In this document: positions 1 to 8,307 of the stretch, in pieces
Layout of the letters: the number at the start of each line of letters is the position of its first letter
How positions within the stretch are numbered: the first letter of the stretch is position 1
Source of the DNA: an uncultured Bacteroidales bacterium
Lineage (GTDB): Bacteria; Bacteroidota; Bacteroidia; Bacteroidales; Muribaculaceae
Length of the DNA stretch: 64,000 nucleotides
Assembly: GCA_902800715.1 (NCBI GenBank)
Contig: CADCFN010000001.1
Location: forward strand, 1 to 64,000
Reading direction: 5' to 3'
Made by a program: the position numbers and the translations under genes
The notes under the pieces: model-generated
What the model was told of the DNA's origin: nothing
The model's database searches: none
The model's input: the letters and a program-made list of their open reading frames with translations, nothing else

Positions 1-1193
1 GCGACCTGAATATAACAACGAAGCATTGCTCCATTCATCACCCACATAGATGGTCTGCAAATGTTCACAGTTTGCAAACATGCGTGTCATTTGATTCACA
101 TTGGCCGTGTTGAAAGTGCTCAAGTCAAGGCGTGTCAGGCTACGACAACTTTCGAACATACCGTACATTGTTTCCACGTTGGCGGTGTTGAAACCGCTCA
201 AGTCAATGCTTGGCAATGAACTGCAGCCATCGAACATCTGACTCATATCGGTAACCTCAATCGTGTTCAGGTATTGAATGCCCGAGATAGACTTAAGAGC
301 TGGCATATCATAAAACCACCCATTGGTGCTCGTCGGGCGGTAATTGGCGAACGAGGGGTCAATGACTATCTTGGTCACATAAGGATAATCCCAATGCCAC
401 ATGGGTATACCTGGCTCGTGACCCTCGATGGTGTAGATACCGCCCGGGCGACTGCCAATCTTGTTGTCGGGCGACTGCCAATCTTGTTGTCGTAGTAGAA
501 AGTTAACGTCGTGTTCTCCGGCGTGTGGCAGACATAGGCCACGGTACCCGAAGCAGTGAAATAGCCCGGGTTGCTGGAGCCGCCGTCGGCGTGCGCATAG
601 GTCTTGTCCGTCGGATTGGATTCGTTATATACCGTGCCCATGCCGCCCACCAGGCTGGTGGTGTTATGGAACATATCTTTGGAATAAGTCACTGCGGCTG
701 TGTTCCAGCGCTCACCCACAATGATGGTTTGCAGACTGGTGCAGCCATCGAACATGTTACCCATATCGGTTACCTTGGACGTGTTGAGACCGTTCAGGTT
801 AAGACTTGTCAAGGCAGTGCAGCCATCGAACATGCGACTCATATTGGTTACATTGGACGTGTTGAGACCGTTCAGGTCAAGACTTGTCAATTGTGTACAA
901 TTAGCAAACATTTCACCCATATCGGTCACCGTCGGGTGGTAATTGGCGAAAGAGCGGTCAAAGACTGCCTTGGTCACAGGAAGAAGCGACAAAGACCACA
1001 AGGGTAAATGGCCTGGCTCATCTTGCAGTAACCAGGTGTAGTCCGGGCGGGTGCTGCGCTCGTTGTCGTAGTAAAAAGTGAACGTCTTGTTCTCAGACGT
1101 GTAGCAAGCATAGGCCTCTTTGGCACTGGCGCCAAGGGCGCACATCATGGCCGCCACCAGGACAACCATGCTAAAAAGTAACGAATTCTTCAT
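1..1193 (-). pseudogene. BspA-like DUF285 surface protein, frameshifted, runs off the left edge
   Basis: Secreted surface protein of the BspA/DUF285 type. The start at 1193 gives a signal peptide (MKNSLLFSMVVLV...). It is followed by a module that opens with CYTSENKTFTFYYDNE, carries short repeats of the form MFxxCxxLxxLDLxxxNT, and closes with AHADGGSSNPGYFT. A second module begins near 560. In that module a 23-bp tandem duplication (445-467 and 468-490) shifts the frame, and translation stops at 375. Below 445 the other minus frame continues the same protein to base 1 (DMSQMFDGCSSL, then IYVGDEWSN), so one copy of the 23-mer would restore one long protein. The modules match those of the neighbouring C10/BspA protein (2378-6418). 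The C-terminus lies outside the window. It is either a fresh pseudogene or a phase-variable gene. Confidence 0.85.
445..490 (-). repeat. 23-bp perfect tandem duplication causing a frameshift
   Basis: Positions 445-467 and 468-490 are identical 23-mers lying head to tail inside the BspA-like gene. Because 23 is not a multiple of 3, two copies break the frame and one copy would restore it: with one copy the translation reads DNKIGSRPGGIYTIEG, which matches the equivalent stretch of neighbouring modules. Confidence 0.95.
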
Positions 1194-1286
1194 AAAACAA
1201 GCAATTAAACATGTGAATAATGAAATTTGCCACAAATTTAGTAAAAAATATCCGTTTTAGCCCTCTCGATTTATCGAATTCCAGCA

Positions 1287-1342
1287 CCGGGGGTGTCTGC
1301 CACTTCACTCGCCTCGCTCGTTTCGTTGGCAGATACCTCCGG
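1287..1342. repeat. Long GC-rich hairpin between two surface-protein genes
   Basis: Arms at 1287-1302 and 1327-1342 pair over 16 bp with only two G-U wobbles, around a 24-nt loop. A second small hairpin (1354-1358 with 1364-1368) follows. There is no U-run, so an intrinsic terminator is unlikely. It could be a palindromic intergenic repeat or an mRNA 3'-end stabiliser. Confidence 0.6.
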
Positions 1343-1440
1343 TTACTCAAATGACACCCTTCAGGTGTTTCGCATGCACATCTGTTCTATGCCATCAATG
1401 TCCGCGAAAGTCCTGTTCGGGGGCAATCAGGGAAAAAGTA

Positions 1441-2211
1441 CTATTTGTTCGGCTCGCGCACAGCACGGACGGGAAACCCGCCGTAGCGAGTTTGACACAG
1501 GTTGCAGTATATACCGTTAGAATAAAAGTCCAGGTAATAGGCTTTAATACAATCATCAAGATAGAGCGAGCGTGACCAATAGAGGCCCCAATCGCCGGCG
1601 CTGTTGAGCGACTCGTACCAGCGGCCACCAGCAGCAGGCAAGAAGATGGTGTTGCCATTCGGCCCGGTTCCCTTCTGACCGCGCCATGTCCACTGCCATG
1701 AGCAATTTTCCACTAGCTCCTGAATCTGCTCCATGGTAGGCATTCTCCACGAGTGGCCCCAGTTCACATAGGCAGCATCGTCGGCGGGATCCAACTCGGT
1801 CTTGCCATCGGTAAAACCATTGTGGCCATCAGAACTATTAGTGCAGTACTTTATTACTCCAGAGCTTGTACTGTTGCACCACTTGTATGTGGTCCAGTCA
1901 TAATAGTCCTTGGGTTCTGTCTCACCCCAAGCGAAGTAATCACCAGATTCCCCAGGAGCGTTGGCTCCAATATTCATTGTCGCCCACAGCGTGCCACTTG
2001 GCAGTCCCAGGTCAACATACTCGTGGGTGTCGGGAGGTGTCACAGGGTCTTCAGGCCAGTAACCATTCAAGAGATAGTCAATCAAACAGGTCGCGTCCGC
2101 TATGCTGACCTGACCATCATAATTCACATCACCACGAGGATACTCCAAGCCGGCTGTAAATGAGGCTAGCATCAACAATAAAACGAGAAAAAATGAGCTA
2201 ATCTTTTTCAT
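1441..2211 (-). CDS. Secreted FISUMP-domain protein with an N-terminal half-dockerin
   Basis: Predicted exported protein of 256 residues, starting at MKKISSFFLVLLLML (signal peptide). Directly after the signal comes one dockerin-like calcium loop and helix (GDVNYDGQVSIADATCLIDYLL). The rest is a FISUMP domain (Fibrobacter succinogenes major paralogous domain): YVDLGLPSGTLWATMNIGA, then FAWGETEPK, WRMPTMEQ, FLPAAGGRW and a terminal RYGGFPVRAVRE. The longer reading from 2256 would add 15 residues ahead of an obvious signal peptide, so 2211 is preferred. Dockerins normally have two repeats and sit at the C-terminus; here there is one at the N-terminus. FISUMP proteins are secreted and mostly of unknown function. 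It lies among other minus-strand surface proteins. Confidence 0.85.
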   Translation of the reverse strand: MKKISSFFLVLLLMLASFTAGLEYPRGDVNYDGQVSIADATCLIDYLLNGYWPEDPVTPPDTHEYVDLGLPSGTLWATMNIGANAPGESGDYFAWGETEPKDYYDWTTYKWCNSTSSGVIKYCTNSSDGHNGFTDGKTELDPADDAAYVNWGHSWRMPTMEQIQELVENCSWQWTWRGQKGTGPNGNTIFLPAAGGRWYESLNSAGDWGLYWSRSLYLDDCIKAYYLDFYSNGIYCNLCQTRYGGFPVRAVREPNK

Positions 2212-2319
2212 AATAATTCTGAATAAATTGGTCAATAACAGTTCTATTCCCTGCAAAGATAGCTATTTATCATAAATAATCAAAATAATTAGGCATCTCG
2301 TATGCCCTACGGACATGAT

Positions 2320-2353
2320 AAAAATCCCTCATGTCCATGAGAGCATGAGGGAT
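2320..2353 (-). terminator. Intrinsic terminator of the C10/BspA gene
   Basis: ATCCCTCATG pairs with CATGAGGGAT around a short loop, and on the minus strand a run of T follows. It lies just past the stop codon at 2378. Confidence 0.75.
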
Positions 2354-2377
2354 GTATCTTGACTTTATTGGTATTTT

Positions 2378-5300
2378 TTAATCCCAACTGCCGTTAAGCA
2401 GGTAGTCAATAAGGGCGGTGACGTCGCTGATGCTCACGTTACTGTCTCCGTTGCAGTCGGCTGCTTGTGGCGCAGTCTCTCCGCTCAACAGAACATCAAT
2501 TAGAGCCGTCACGTCGCCGATGCTGAGGCTATTGTCGCCGTTCACGTCGCCAGGAATAAAGTCAACCTTGGCAGTAAAGTAGCCCGGGTTGCTGGGACCG
2601 CCGTCGATGTGGGCATACTCGCCATCCACGTGGTTGGGATCATAGGTCGTGCCCTGGCCACCCACCAGGCTGGTGCAGTCCAGGAACATCTCTGCCGAGT
2701 AATTGATGGATTCCGTGCTCCAGCTGCTGCCGACATAGATGGTGCTCAGATGACTATCTCCTAAGAACATCATGCCCATGTGGCCCACCCTAGCCGTATT
2801 GAAGCTACTCAGGTCTAGGCTCGTCAGTTTGCTACAGCCCTGGAACATGCCCCTCATGTCCCTCACTTTTGCCGTATTGAAACTGCTAACGTCAAGACTT
2901 GCCAAGTTGCTGCATTCATAGAACATGTTAAACATGTCTGTCACCATCGTGGTGTTGAAGTGGCTCAGGTCTAAGCTCGTCAAACTAGCGCTGCCCATGA
3001 ACATCGCGGCCATGTTGGTCACACTATCGGTATTCAGATAGTCCAGACCCGTAATGGATTGGACATTCTCCATGCAAAAGAACCACGAGTAGGTCGAAGT
3101 GGGACGCGCCTCAACAAATGACGGGTCGATTACCACCTGAGTAACAGAATAGTTGGTTTCATCAAGAACCCAATCCGGCTGGCGGGCGCCCACGTTCAGG
3201 TCATAGGTTGTGCCCAGGCGCGAACCGCGCTGGTCGTCGTAGTAGAACGTCAATGTCGTGTTATCAGGTGTGTAGCAAGCATAAGCCTCTGGTTCTGATG
3301 GCACAATAGGAGCCGTGAAATAGCCCGGGTTACTGGGGCCGCCGTCGATGTGGGCATAGGAGCCATCCACGTGGTCATAATCGAATGTCGTTCCCTGGCC
3401 ACCGACAAGACTGAGACAGTACATGAACATCTTCTCGGAGTTGGTGACAGACTCGTTACTCCATCCGTCGCCGACATAGATGGTCGTCAAGTCGTTACAG
3501 CCATCAAACATGTAGCTCATGTCGGTCACGTTAGCGGTATTGAAGTTGGTCAGGTCAAGGGTCGTCAATGCTTTGCAGCTATGGAACATCCACTCCATCC
3601 GTTTCACCTTGGCGGTATTGAAATAGCTCAAGTAGTTGTTCATCTCAAGATCCGACAAACCACATTCAAAGAACATATATGACATATCAGTCACACTATC
3701 GGTCTTCAGATATCTGATGCCGGTAATGGATTCCAGGCTACCCATTTCACTAAACCAACTTGAAGTCGAGGTGGGTTTGGCTAACTCAAACGACTGGTCA
3801 AAGACCACATACTTGACAACAAGATCCTTGTTGTACCATCCAGCATTGGGAAATACATCGTAGGTCGTGCCTGGGCGGGTAAGCCTATTGGTGTCATAAT
3901 AGAAGGTCAGCGTCTGATTGTCCTCGGTGTAAATTGTATAGGCTTCAGAAATGCTATAATCACGGAAGTAGCCGGGATTGCTGGGGCCACCGTCGATGTG
4001 GGCGTAGGTCTTGTCCTTGGGGTTATTTGAGCTGAAATACGTGCCCTGGCCGCCTTTCAGTTTATTGCAGAGACGAAACATATTACTACTCTGGGTGACT
4101 GCATCGGTATTCCATGCGCTGCCCACATAAACCAAGAATAATTGTGTACAGTAATCGAACATTCTGGTCATATCAGTCACCTTTGCGGTATTGAAGTGGC
4201 TCAGGTCAAGGCTCGACAAGTAGATACACTGATTGAACATATATGACATGTTTGACACCTCCTCGGTGTTGAGGTATTCCATGCCCGATATCGACTGGAG
4301 ATTATACATTCCTCGGAACCAACTACTGGTCGTCGTGGGATAGGCGGCGGCGAATGATGGGTCAAAGACTACCTGGGTGACCGACGATCGTGTATCGTCG
4401 TCATACCAGCCCGGATTGTTGCTGCCCGTGTTCAGGTCGTAGGCCGTGCCCGGTCGGCTGTTGCGCTGGTTGTCGCAGTAGAACGTCAGCGTCGTGTTCT
4501 CAGAATCATATACCGCATAGGGCTCGGGCTTCTTGGTAAAGTAGCCGGGGTTGCTGGGGCCGCCGTCGATGTGGGCGTAAGCAGCATCCACGTGGTTAGG
4601 ATCATAGGTCGTGCCCATGCCGCCCACCAGGCTGGTACAACCCGTAAACATGCCACTGTGCGCCATGGTGTATTGTGTGCTCCATTCATCACTGGCGTAA
4701 ATAGTAATGAGATTGTTACAATTCATGAACATGCCTGTTGAGAGGATAACGACACGCGTGTTAAAACTACTCAAGTCAAGGCTAGTCAAGTTGCTGCAAC
4801 CATAAAACATCTGGTTCATTATCGTCACAGAGGCAGTGATGAAACGACTCAAATTAACGCTTTTCAGGCCGCTGCAGTCTCGGAAAAGTCCACCCATGTT
4901 TTTAACTTTTGCAGTGTTGAAATGTCTCAAGTCAAGACTGGTTATTCCGCTGCAGCCATAGAACATGCTGGTCATGTCGGTCACATTTTCGGTGTTCAAG
5001 TATTCTAAGCCGGAAATTGATTGAATCTCAGACATGTCTCTAAACCAATCTTTAGTTGACGTGGGACGGGCGTCAGCAAATGACGCGTCGAATGCCACCT
5101 GAGTGACCGACGGATTTGTGCCATCGGTATACCAGATGGGAGCGTCACTGCCCTCATTCAGGTCATAGGTAGTGCCTTCGCGGGTGCTGCGCTGTTTGTC
5201 GTAGTAGAAGGTCAGCGTCGTGTTCTCTGGCGTGTAGCAGGCGTAGGCTTCGGGTTCCTGATTATCGGGATATACGCCAATGAACATCATCTGGTTTAAA

Positions 5301-6418
5301 TTGAAGGTGTAACCTCCGGCAGAGTAATTATCATAAACAATGAAAGCATCCAGAGCAAAGAAAGAATTATACATGCCACTCCAGCCGAAGTTCACATGAT
5401 ACTTATTAGAGCTGGCGTTGTAGCCGTCCACAACAAAGGTATGGTCTTCATAGATGTTATTATTGAGAGCCATACCGCCATACAGAATGGGGCGACCAGC
5501 TTCGAGTTCAGCCTGCATCATGGCATGCCAGTCGGTGGCATCATAGTCATCGCGATACTTGATGGTGGCGTCGGTGCTGTAGCCAAAGTTTATCATCGCA
5601 TCGCGTATGTTCTCTCGGTCGGCACGGCTGTACTGGGTCGAATATTGCGTCTGGACAGCCTGGCTGCAGTAACGCATCAGCCAAGCGACCGCATCAGCCT
5701 GTAGGGTGGTGTACGAACTGCTGTAATCGTCTCGCATGTTGTCCCAGTCCAATGTAATACCCGGCAATTCTTCCACAATTATTGATGAATTATTCTCGAT
5801 TTCATAAGCATCCAGAGCAGGTAATTCGGCAGGATACTTCCAGTAATACATTACCTGCGCCATCGCCGTGGCGACAGCACCGGTCAGGCAGTGAATATTG
5901 GGATTGTAGTTGTATATAGGGCACTGGTTATAAAAGGGAGCAGCCTGGTCCCATTTGCAGGTCAACATCGCGGGCACGTCGCTGGCCGTGAGCTTACCGG
6001 ACATCTGCTGGCTCAAGGTCTGAACCTGCAGCTTGGGGTGTGCCAGCAGATACTCCATCTGCTCCTTGTAATGGTTCATCCACCAGGCCACGTTGTCAGG
6101 CAGGTTATTCATGTCAAAGTAGCCGCTGCCGTAGCCCAGGATTTCCTCGGCACGGTCATCACCGGCTACAATGACATAGCCGCCACCGTCGAAGTTGAAC
6201 ACATAGAAGTCGTTCATCTGGTCATTCACCCGAGACTGCTCGGCATGGGTGAGCTTCAGGTTTGCATTCGAGGCATTGAACCTCATGTCCGTTTGGCTGT
6301 TGAGGAACTGGATAGCCTTAGCCTGAGCGGTACGGCTGTCTACGTTGCCCGCAGCCATCGTTGCCACACTCAGGGCAAACGATACAAGCACCAATAATTT
6401 CAAGATAAAAATTTTCAT
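2378..6418 (-). CDS. C10 (streptopain-type) pseudoprotease fused to BspA/DUF285 modules and a dockerin
   Basis: Giant secreted protein (1346 residues). In order it has a signal peptide (1-22), a Spi-type propeptide with FYVFNFDGGGYVIVAGDD (about 70-90), a C10 peptidase domain (about 140-385), four DUF285/BspA modules (about 390-1270), and a C-terminal two-repeat dockerin (about 1285-1344). Each BspA module starts with a variant of CYTPENTTLTFYYD and ends in AHIDGGPSNPGYF. The catalytic His is present (H326 in DHTFVVDGYN) and so is the following FGWSG. The active-site motif, usually GCVATAMAQ in Bacteroidales members as I recall them, reads GAVATAMAQ, so residue 181 is Ala (codon GCT, 5876-5878). 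The fold is kept but cysteine-protease activity should be lost, unless the nearby Cys in HCLTG substitutes. Probably a surface-binding pseudoenzyme. Confidence 0.92.
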   Translation of the reverse strand: MKIFILKLLVLVSFALSVATMAAGNVDSRTAQAKAIQFLNSQTDMRFNASNANLKLTHAEQSRVNDQMNDFYVFNFDGGGYVIVAGDDRAEEILGYGSGYFDMNNLPDNVAWWMNHYKEQMEYLLAHPKLQVQTLSQQMSGKLTASDVPAMLTCKWDQAAPFYNQCPIYNYNPNIHCLTGAVATAMAQVMYYWKYPAELPALDAYEIENNSSIIVEELPGITLDWDNMRDDYSSSYTTLQADAVAWLMRYCSQAVQTQYSTQYSRADRENIRDAMINFGYSTDATIKYRDDYDATDWHAMMQAELEAGRPILYGGMALNNNIYEDHTFVVDGYNASSNKYHVNFGWSGMYNSFFALDAFIVYDNYSAGGYTFNLNQMMFIGVYPDNQEPEAYACYTPENTTLTFYYDKQRSTREGTTYDLNEGSDAPIWYTDGTNPSVTQVAFDASFADARPTSTKDWFRDMSEIQSISGLEYLNTENVTDMTSMFYGCSGITSLDLRHFNTAKVKNMGGLFRDCSGLKSVNLSRFITASVTIMNQMFYGCSNLTSLDLSSFNTRVVILSTGMFMNCNNLITIYASDEWSTQYTMAHSGMFTGCTSLVGGMGTTYDPNHVDAAYAHIDGGPSNPGYFTKKPEPYAVYDSENTTLTFYCDNQRNSRPGTAYDLNTGSNNPGWYDDDTRSSVTQVVFDPSFAAAYPTTTSSWFRGMYNLQSISGMEYLNTEEVSNMSYMFNQCIYLSSLDLSHFNTAKVTDMTRMFDYCTQLFLVYVGSAWNTDAVTQSSNMFRLCNKLKGGQGTYFSSNNPKDKTYAHIDGGPSNPGYFRDYSISEAYTIYTEDNQTLTFYYDTNRLTRPGTTYDVFPNAGWYNKDLVVKYVVFDQSFELAKPTSTSSWFSEMGSLESITGIRYLKTDSVTDMSYMFFECGLSDLEMNNYLSYFNTAKVKRMEWMFHSCKALTTLDLTNFNTANVTDMSYMFDGCNDLTTIYVGDGWSNESVTNSEKMFMYCLSLVGGQGTTFDYDHVDGSYAHIDGGPSNPGYFTAPIVPSEPEAYACYTPDNTTLTFYYDDQRGSRLGTTYDLNVGARQPDWVLDETNYSVTQVVIDPSFVEARPTSTYSWFFCMENVQSITGLDYLNTDSVTNMAAMFMGSASLTSLDLSHFNTTMVTDMFNMFYECSNLASLDVSSFNTAKVRDMRGMFQGCSKLTSLDLSSFNTARVGHMGMMFLGDSHLSTIYVGSSWSTESINYSAEMFLDCTSLVGGQGTTYDPNHVDGEYAHIDGGPSNPGYFTAKVDFIPGDVNGDNSLSIGDVTALIDVLLSGETAPQAADCNGDSNVSISDVTALIDYLLNGSWD

Positions 6419-7080
6419 CGCGTTAAAGATTTAGTATGGATTAACCCGTTGGCGGGATAAAAAAGTTAATAAAAAGGCATTCAAAAGTTGCACATATCGC
6501 TGATTTACAATCATTTAGTGATGGTAAAACATTTAATTCAAATCACTGTAGGCACAACTTGTACGCAAATATCGTCAAAATTCTTGATGTATGCAAGAGA
6601 TTCTCGACAGAACTCGTGAATGAACTCGGCAATTGACCTCGATCTGGTGTGGTACTCAAGTTCAGCGATTTGGTTTACTCAACAAAAAAACGGCCGCCTG
6701 ATTTTTCAGTCGGTCGCTTCGTGTTTTTGATGTGGTTCCTGCTTGCGTCATTCGTTCATCCGTTCGTTCATTTTATATATATTATAGCGGACGAACGAAC
6801 GAAAATAGCAGCAAATAAACGAGAGAGACAAGAGTAAATCCCACCTTTTCCCACTCACAATTGCGTGTACGGATGAACGTACATCAAAACCGTCCCTATT
6901 TTACCCCATTTATCAGAAATCATCAAAAAAGTCATTGCTGTTCACACTAAAGATTGCAGATGGTTAATAAATTTTGATAACATTTGTTCTGTTCATCAAC
7001 TTTTTTATTGTATCTTTGCATCAAATCAATTAACAAGCCTAGAGCAAACAACATTTAATATCTTAAAATCCTAAATCATT
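6419..7080. other. Non-coding region with tRNA-trailer relic and inverted repeats
   Basis: No convincing gene. It holds a 61-bp copy of the tRNA-Phe trailer (6679-6741), then inverted repeats built on CGTTC/GAACG: the arms CGTTCGTTC and GAACGAACG are separated by an AT-rich loop, and CGTTCATCCG at 6753-6762 is inverted at 6870-6879. TATCTTTG at 7011-7018 fits the Bacteroidota -7 box and probably drives the muramidase gene, but the only TTTG upstream (6983) is spaced 24 nt instead of 19-21. Confidence 0.6.
6679..6741 (-). repeat. Diverged copy of the tRNA-Phe 3' trailer, without a tRNA
   Basis: Matches 9866-9928 with about four mismatches, through the T7 run, the hairpin and the last bases of the tRNA acceptor (GGTTCCT here, GGTACCT there). 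The tRNA body itself is missing. The two copies are direct repeats bracketing the muramidase and LRR genes. Confidence 0.75.
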
Positions 7081-8064
7081 ATGGAAGAAGAATTTGAAAT
7101 TATTGAGCGTGGTCTATTAAGTGAAGTTAATGGTGAGTTTGAAATCAATGATATCATTAACATCAGTGTTGACATGCCTCAAGAAAGTGTGGCTACAAGA
7201 TCGGCCAAACCCGCAGCAATTAAAAGTAAAGTCAGCTCCAAGGTGCTGAATTACCTGGGTATTGTAAAGGTGACCACCAGTTTTAAGACCCGCAATCCTA
7301 AAGCATGGCTGCTGCAGGCCCTACTTAACGAGTTGGGATATTCATTGAAACCCGATGGCTTTTTCGGTCAACTGACCGAGGATCAGGTCAAAAAATTCCA
7401 AGCGGCTAATGGCTTAGTTGCTGACGGTATCGTTGGGCCGGCAACCTGGAGCGAACTCATCTACCAGGGCAAATGCAGGATTTCCAACAGTAAAATCAGT
7501 GAGCAGGATTATAGGGATGCCGCCACTATGTTAGGCGTTGAAGTTGCCGTTGTCAAAGCCGTCAAAGACGTGGAAGCAGGCGGAGCAGGATATGTTTTCA
7601 GTAATCATCCTACCATCTTGTTCGAGAGCCATATATTCTGGAAAGAACTTAAGAAACTCGGAGTCAATCCCAGAACTTATAAGGACCCTGATATCTTGAA
7701 CGAGACATGGAAAGAAGGAAAGGCATACTACGTTGGTGGCGTGGGTGAGTTTGCCCGCCTGCAGAAGGCCCGCCTGATTAACACTGATGCAGCCAATGCC
7801 TCAGCCAGTTGGGGTTTGTTCCAGATCATGGGTAATAATTACAAAACCTGCGGATGCAGTTCAGTAAGTCAATTTGTTAATCGAATGAGCCAGAGTGAAA
7901 GAGAGCAGCTCATGCTGTTTGTGGCATTTATTAAGAATAACAAACTGCACACCTACCTGCAGAATAAAGATTGGGCAGGTTTTGCTTATCGTTACAATGG
8001 CCCTGGCTACAAGGAGAATAAGTATCACATCAAACTCCAGAATGCCTATAATAAGTACAAATAA
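7081..8064 (+). CDS. N-acetylmuramidase with peptidoglycan-binding domain (phage endolysin type)
   Basis: Peptidoglycan hydrolase of 327 residues. Residues about 75-130 form a PG_binding_1 domain (LLNELGYSLKPDGFFGQLTEDQ, VADGIVGPATWSEL). Residues about 140-327 are a DUF3380/N-acetylmuramidase domain; the motif VKDVEAGGAGY holds the likely catalytic Glu, followed by ILFESHIFWKEL and ASASWGLFQIMG. In this family the domain cuts the MurNAc-GlcNAc bond. There is no signal peptide: the first ~60 residues are acidic and polar (MEEEFEIIERGLLSEVNGEF). It therefore needs a holin, a dedicated secretion system or lysis to reach its substrate, and no such partner or immunity gene is adjacent. It stands alone between genes on the opposite strand. 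It may be a prophage remnant or an antibacterial effector. Confidence 0.88.
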   Translation: MEEEFEIIERGLLSEVNGEFEINDIINISVDMPQESVATRSAKPAAIKSKVSSKVLNYLGIVKVTTSFKTRNPKAWLLQALLNELGYSLKPDGFFGQLTEDQVKKFQAANGLVADGIVGPATWSELIYQGKCRISNSKISEQDYRDAATMLGVEVAVVKAVKDVEAGGAGYVFSNHPTILFESHIFWKELKKLGVNPRTYKDPDILNETWKEGKAYYVGGVGEFARLQKARLINTDAANASASWGLFQIMGNNYKTCGCSSVSQFVNRMSQSEREQLMLFVAFIKNNKLHTYLQNKDWAGFAYRYNGPGYKENKYHIKLQNAYNKYK

Positions 8065-8145
8065 TAAATACAACGTGTAATCCATTCATCGGTTGACTCG
8101 ACAAACCACTTCAATCATTTCTACGAGCTGCCGACGAGCAATAAT

Positions 8146-8193
8146 AACAGCCACGCCAGCAAGGGCCTAAATCCCGCCGACGTGGTTGTTTTT
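8146..8193 (+). terminator. Likely terminator after the muramidase gene
   Basis: AACAGCCACG pairs imperfectly with CGTGGTTGTT around a 26-nt loop, ending in a run of T at 8189-8193. Confidence 0.5.
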
Positions 8194-8307
8194 ACCGTTA
8201 ATTTGAAAGATTTTCTTCTACAGGCCTTCCTCACTTATGGGGTTGAGGGGATAGTCGATAAATCACCAAGTCTCAACCTCGGTTGCCATTTTGGCAACCA
8301 GTTATAT

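Noticed and set aside
6649-6837. A 62-codon plus-strand open frame
   Set aside because: It runs through the tRNA trailer relic and inverted repeats and resembles no protein.
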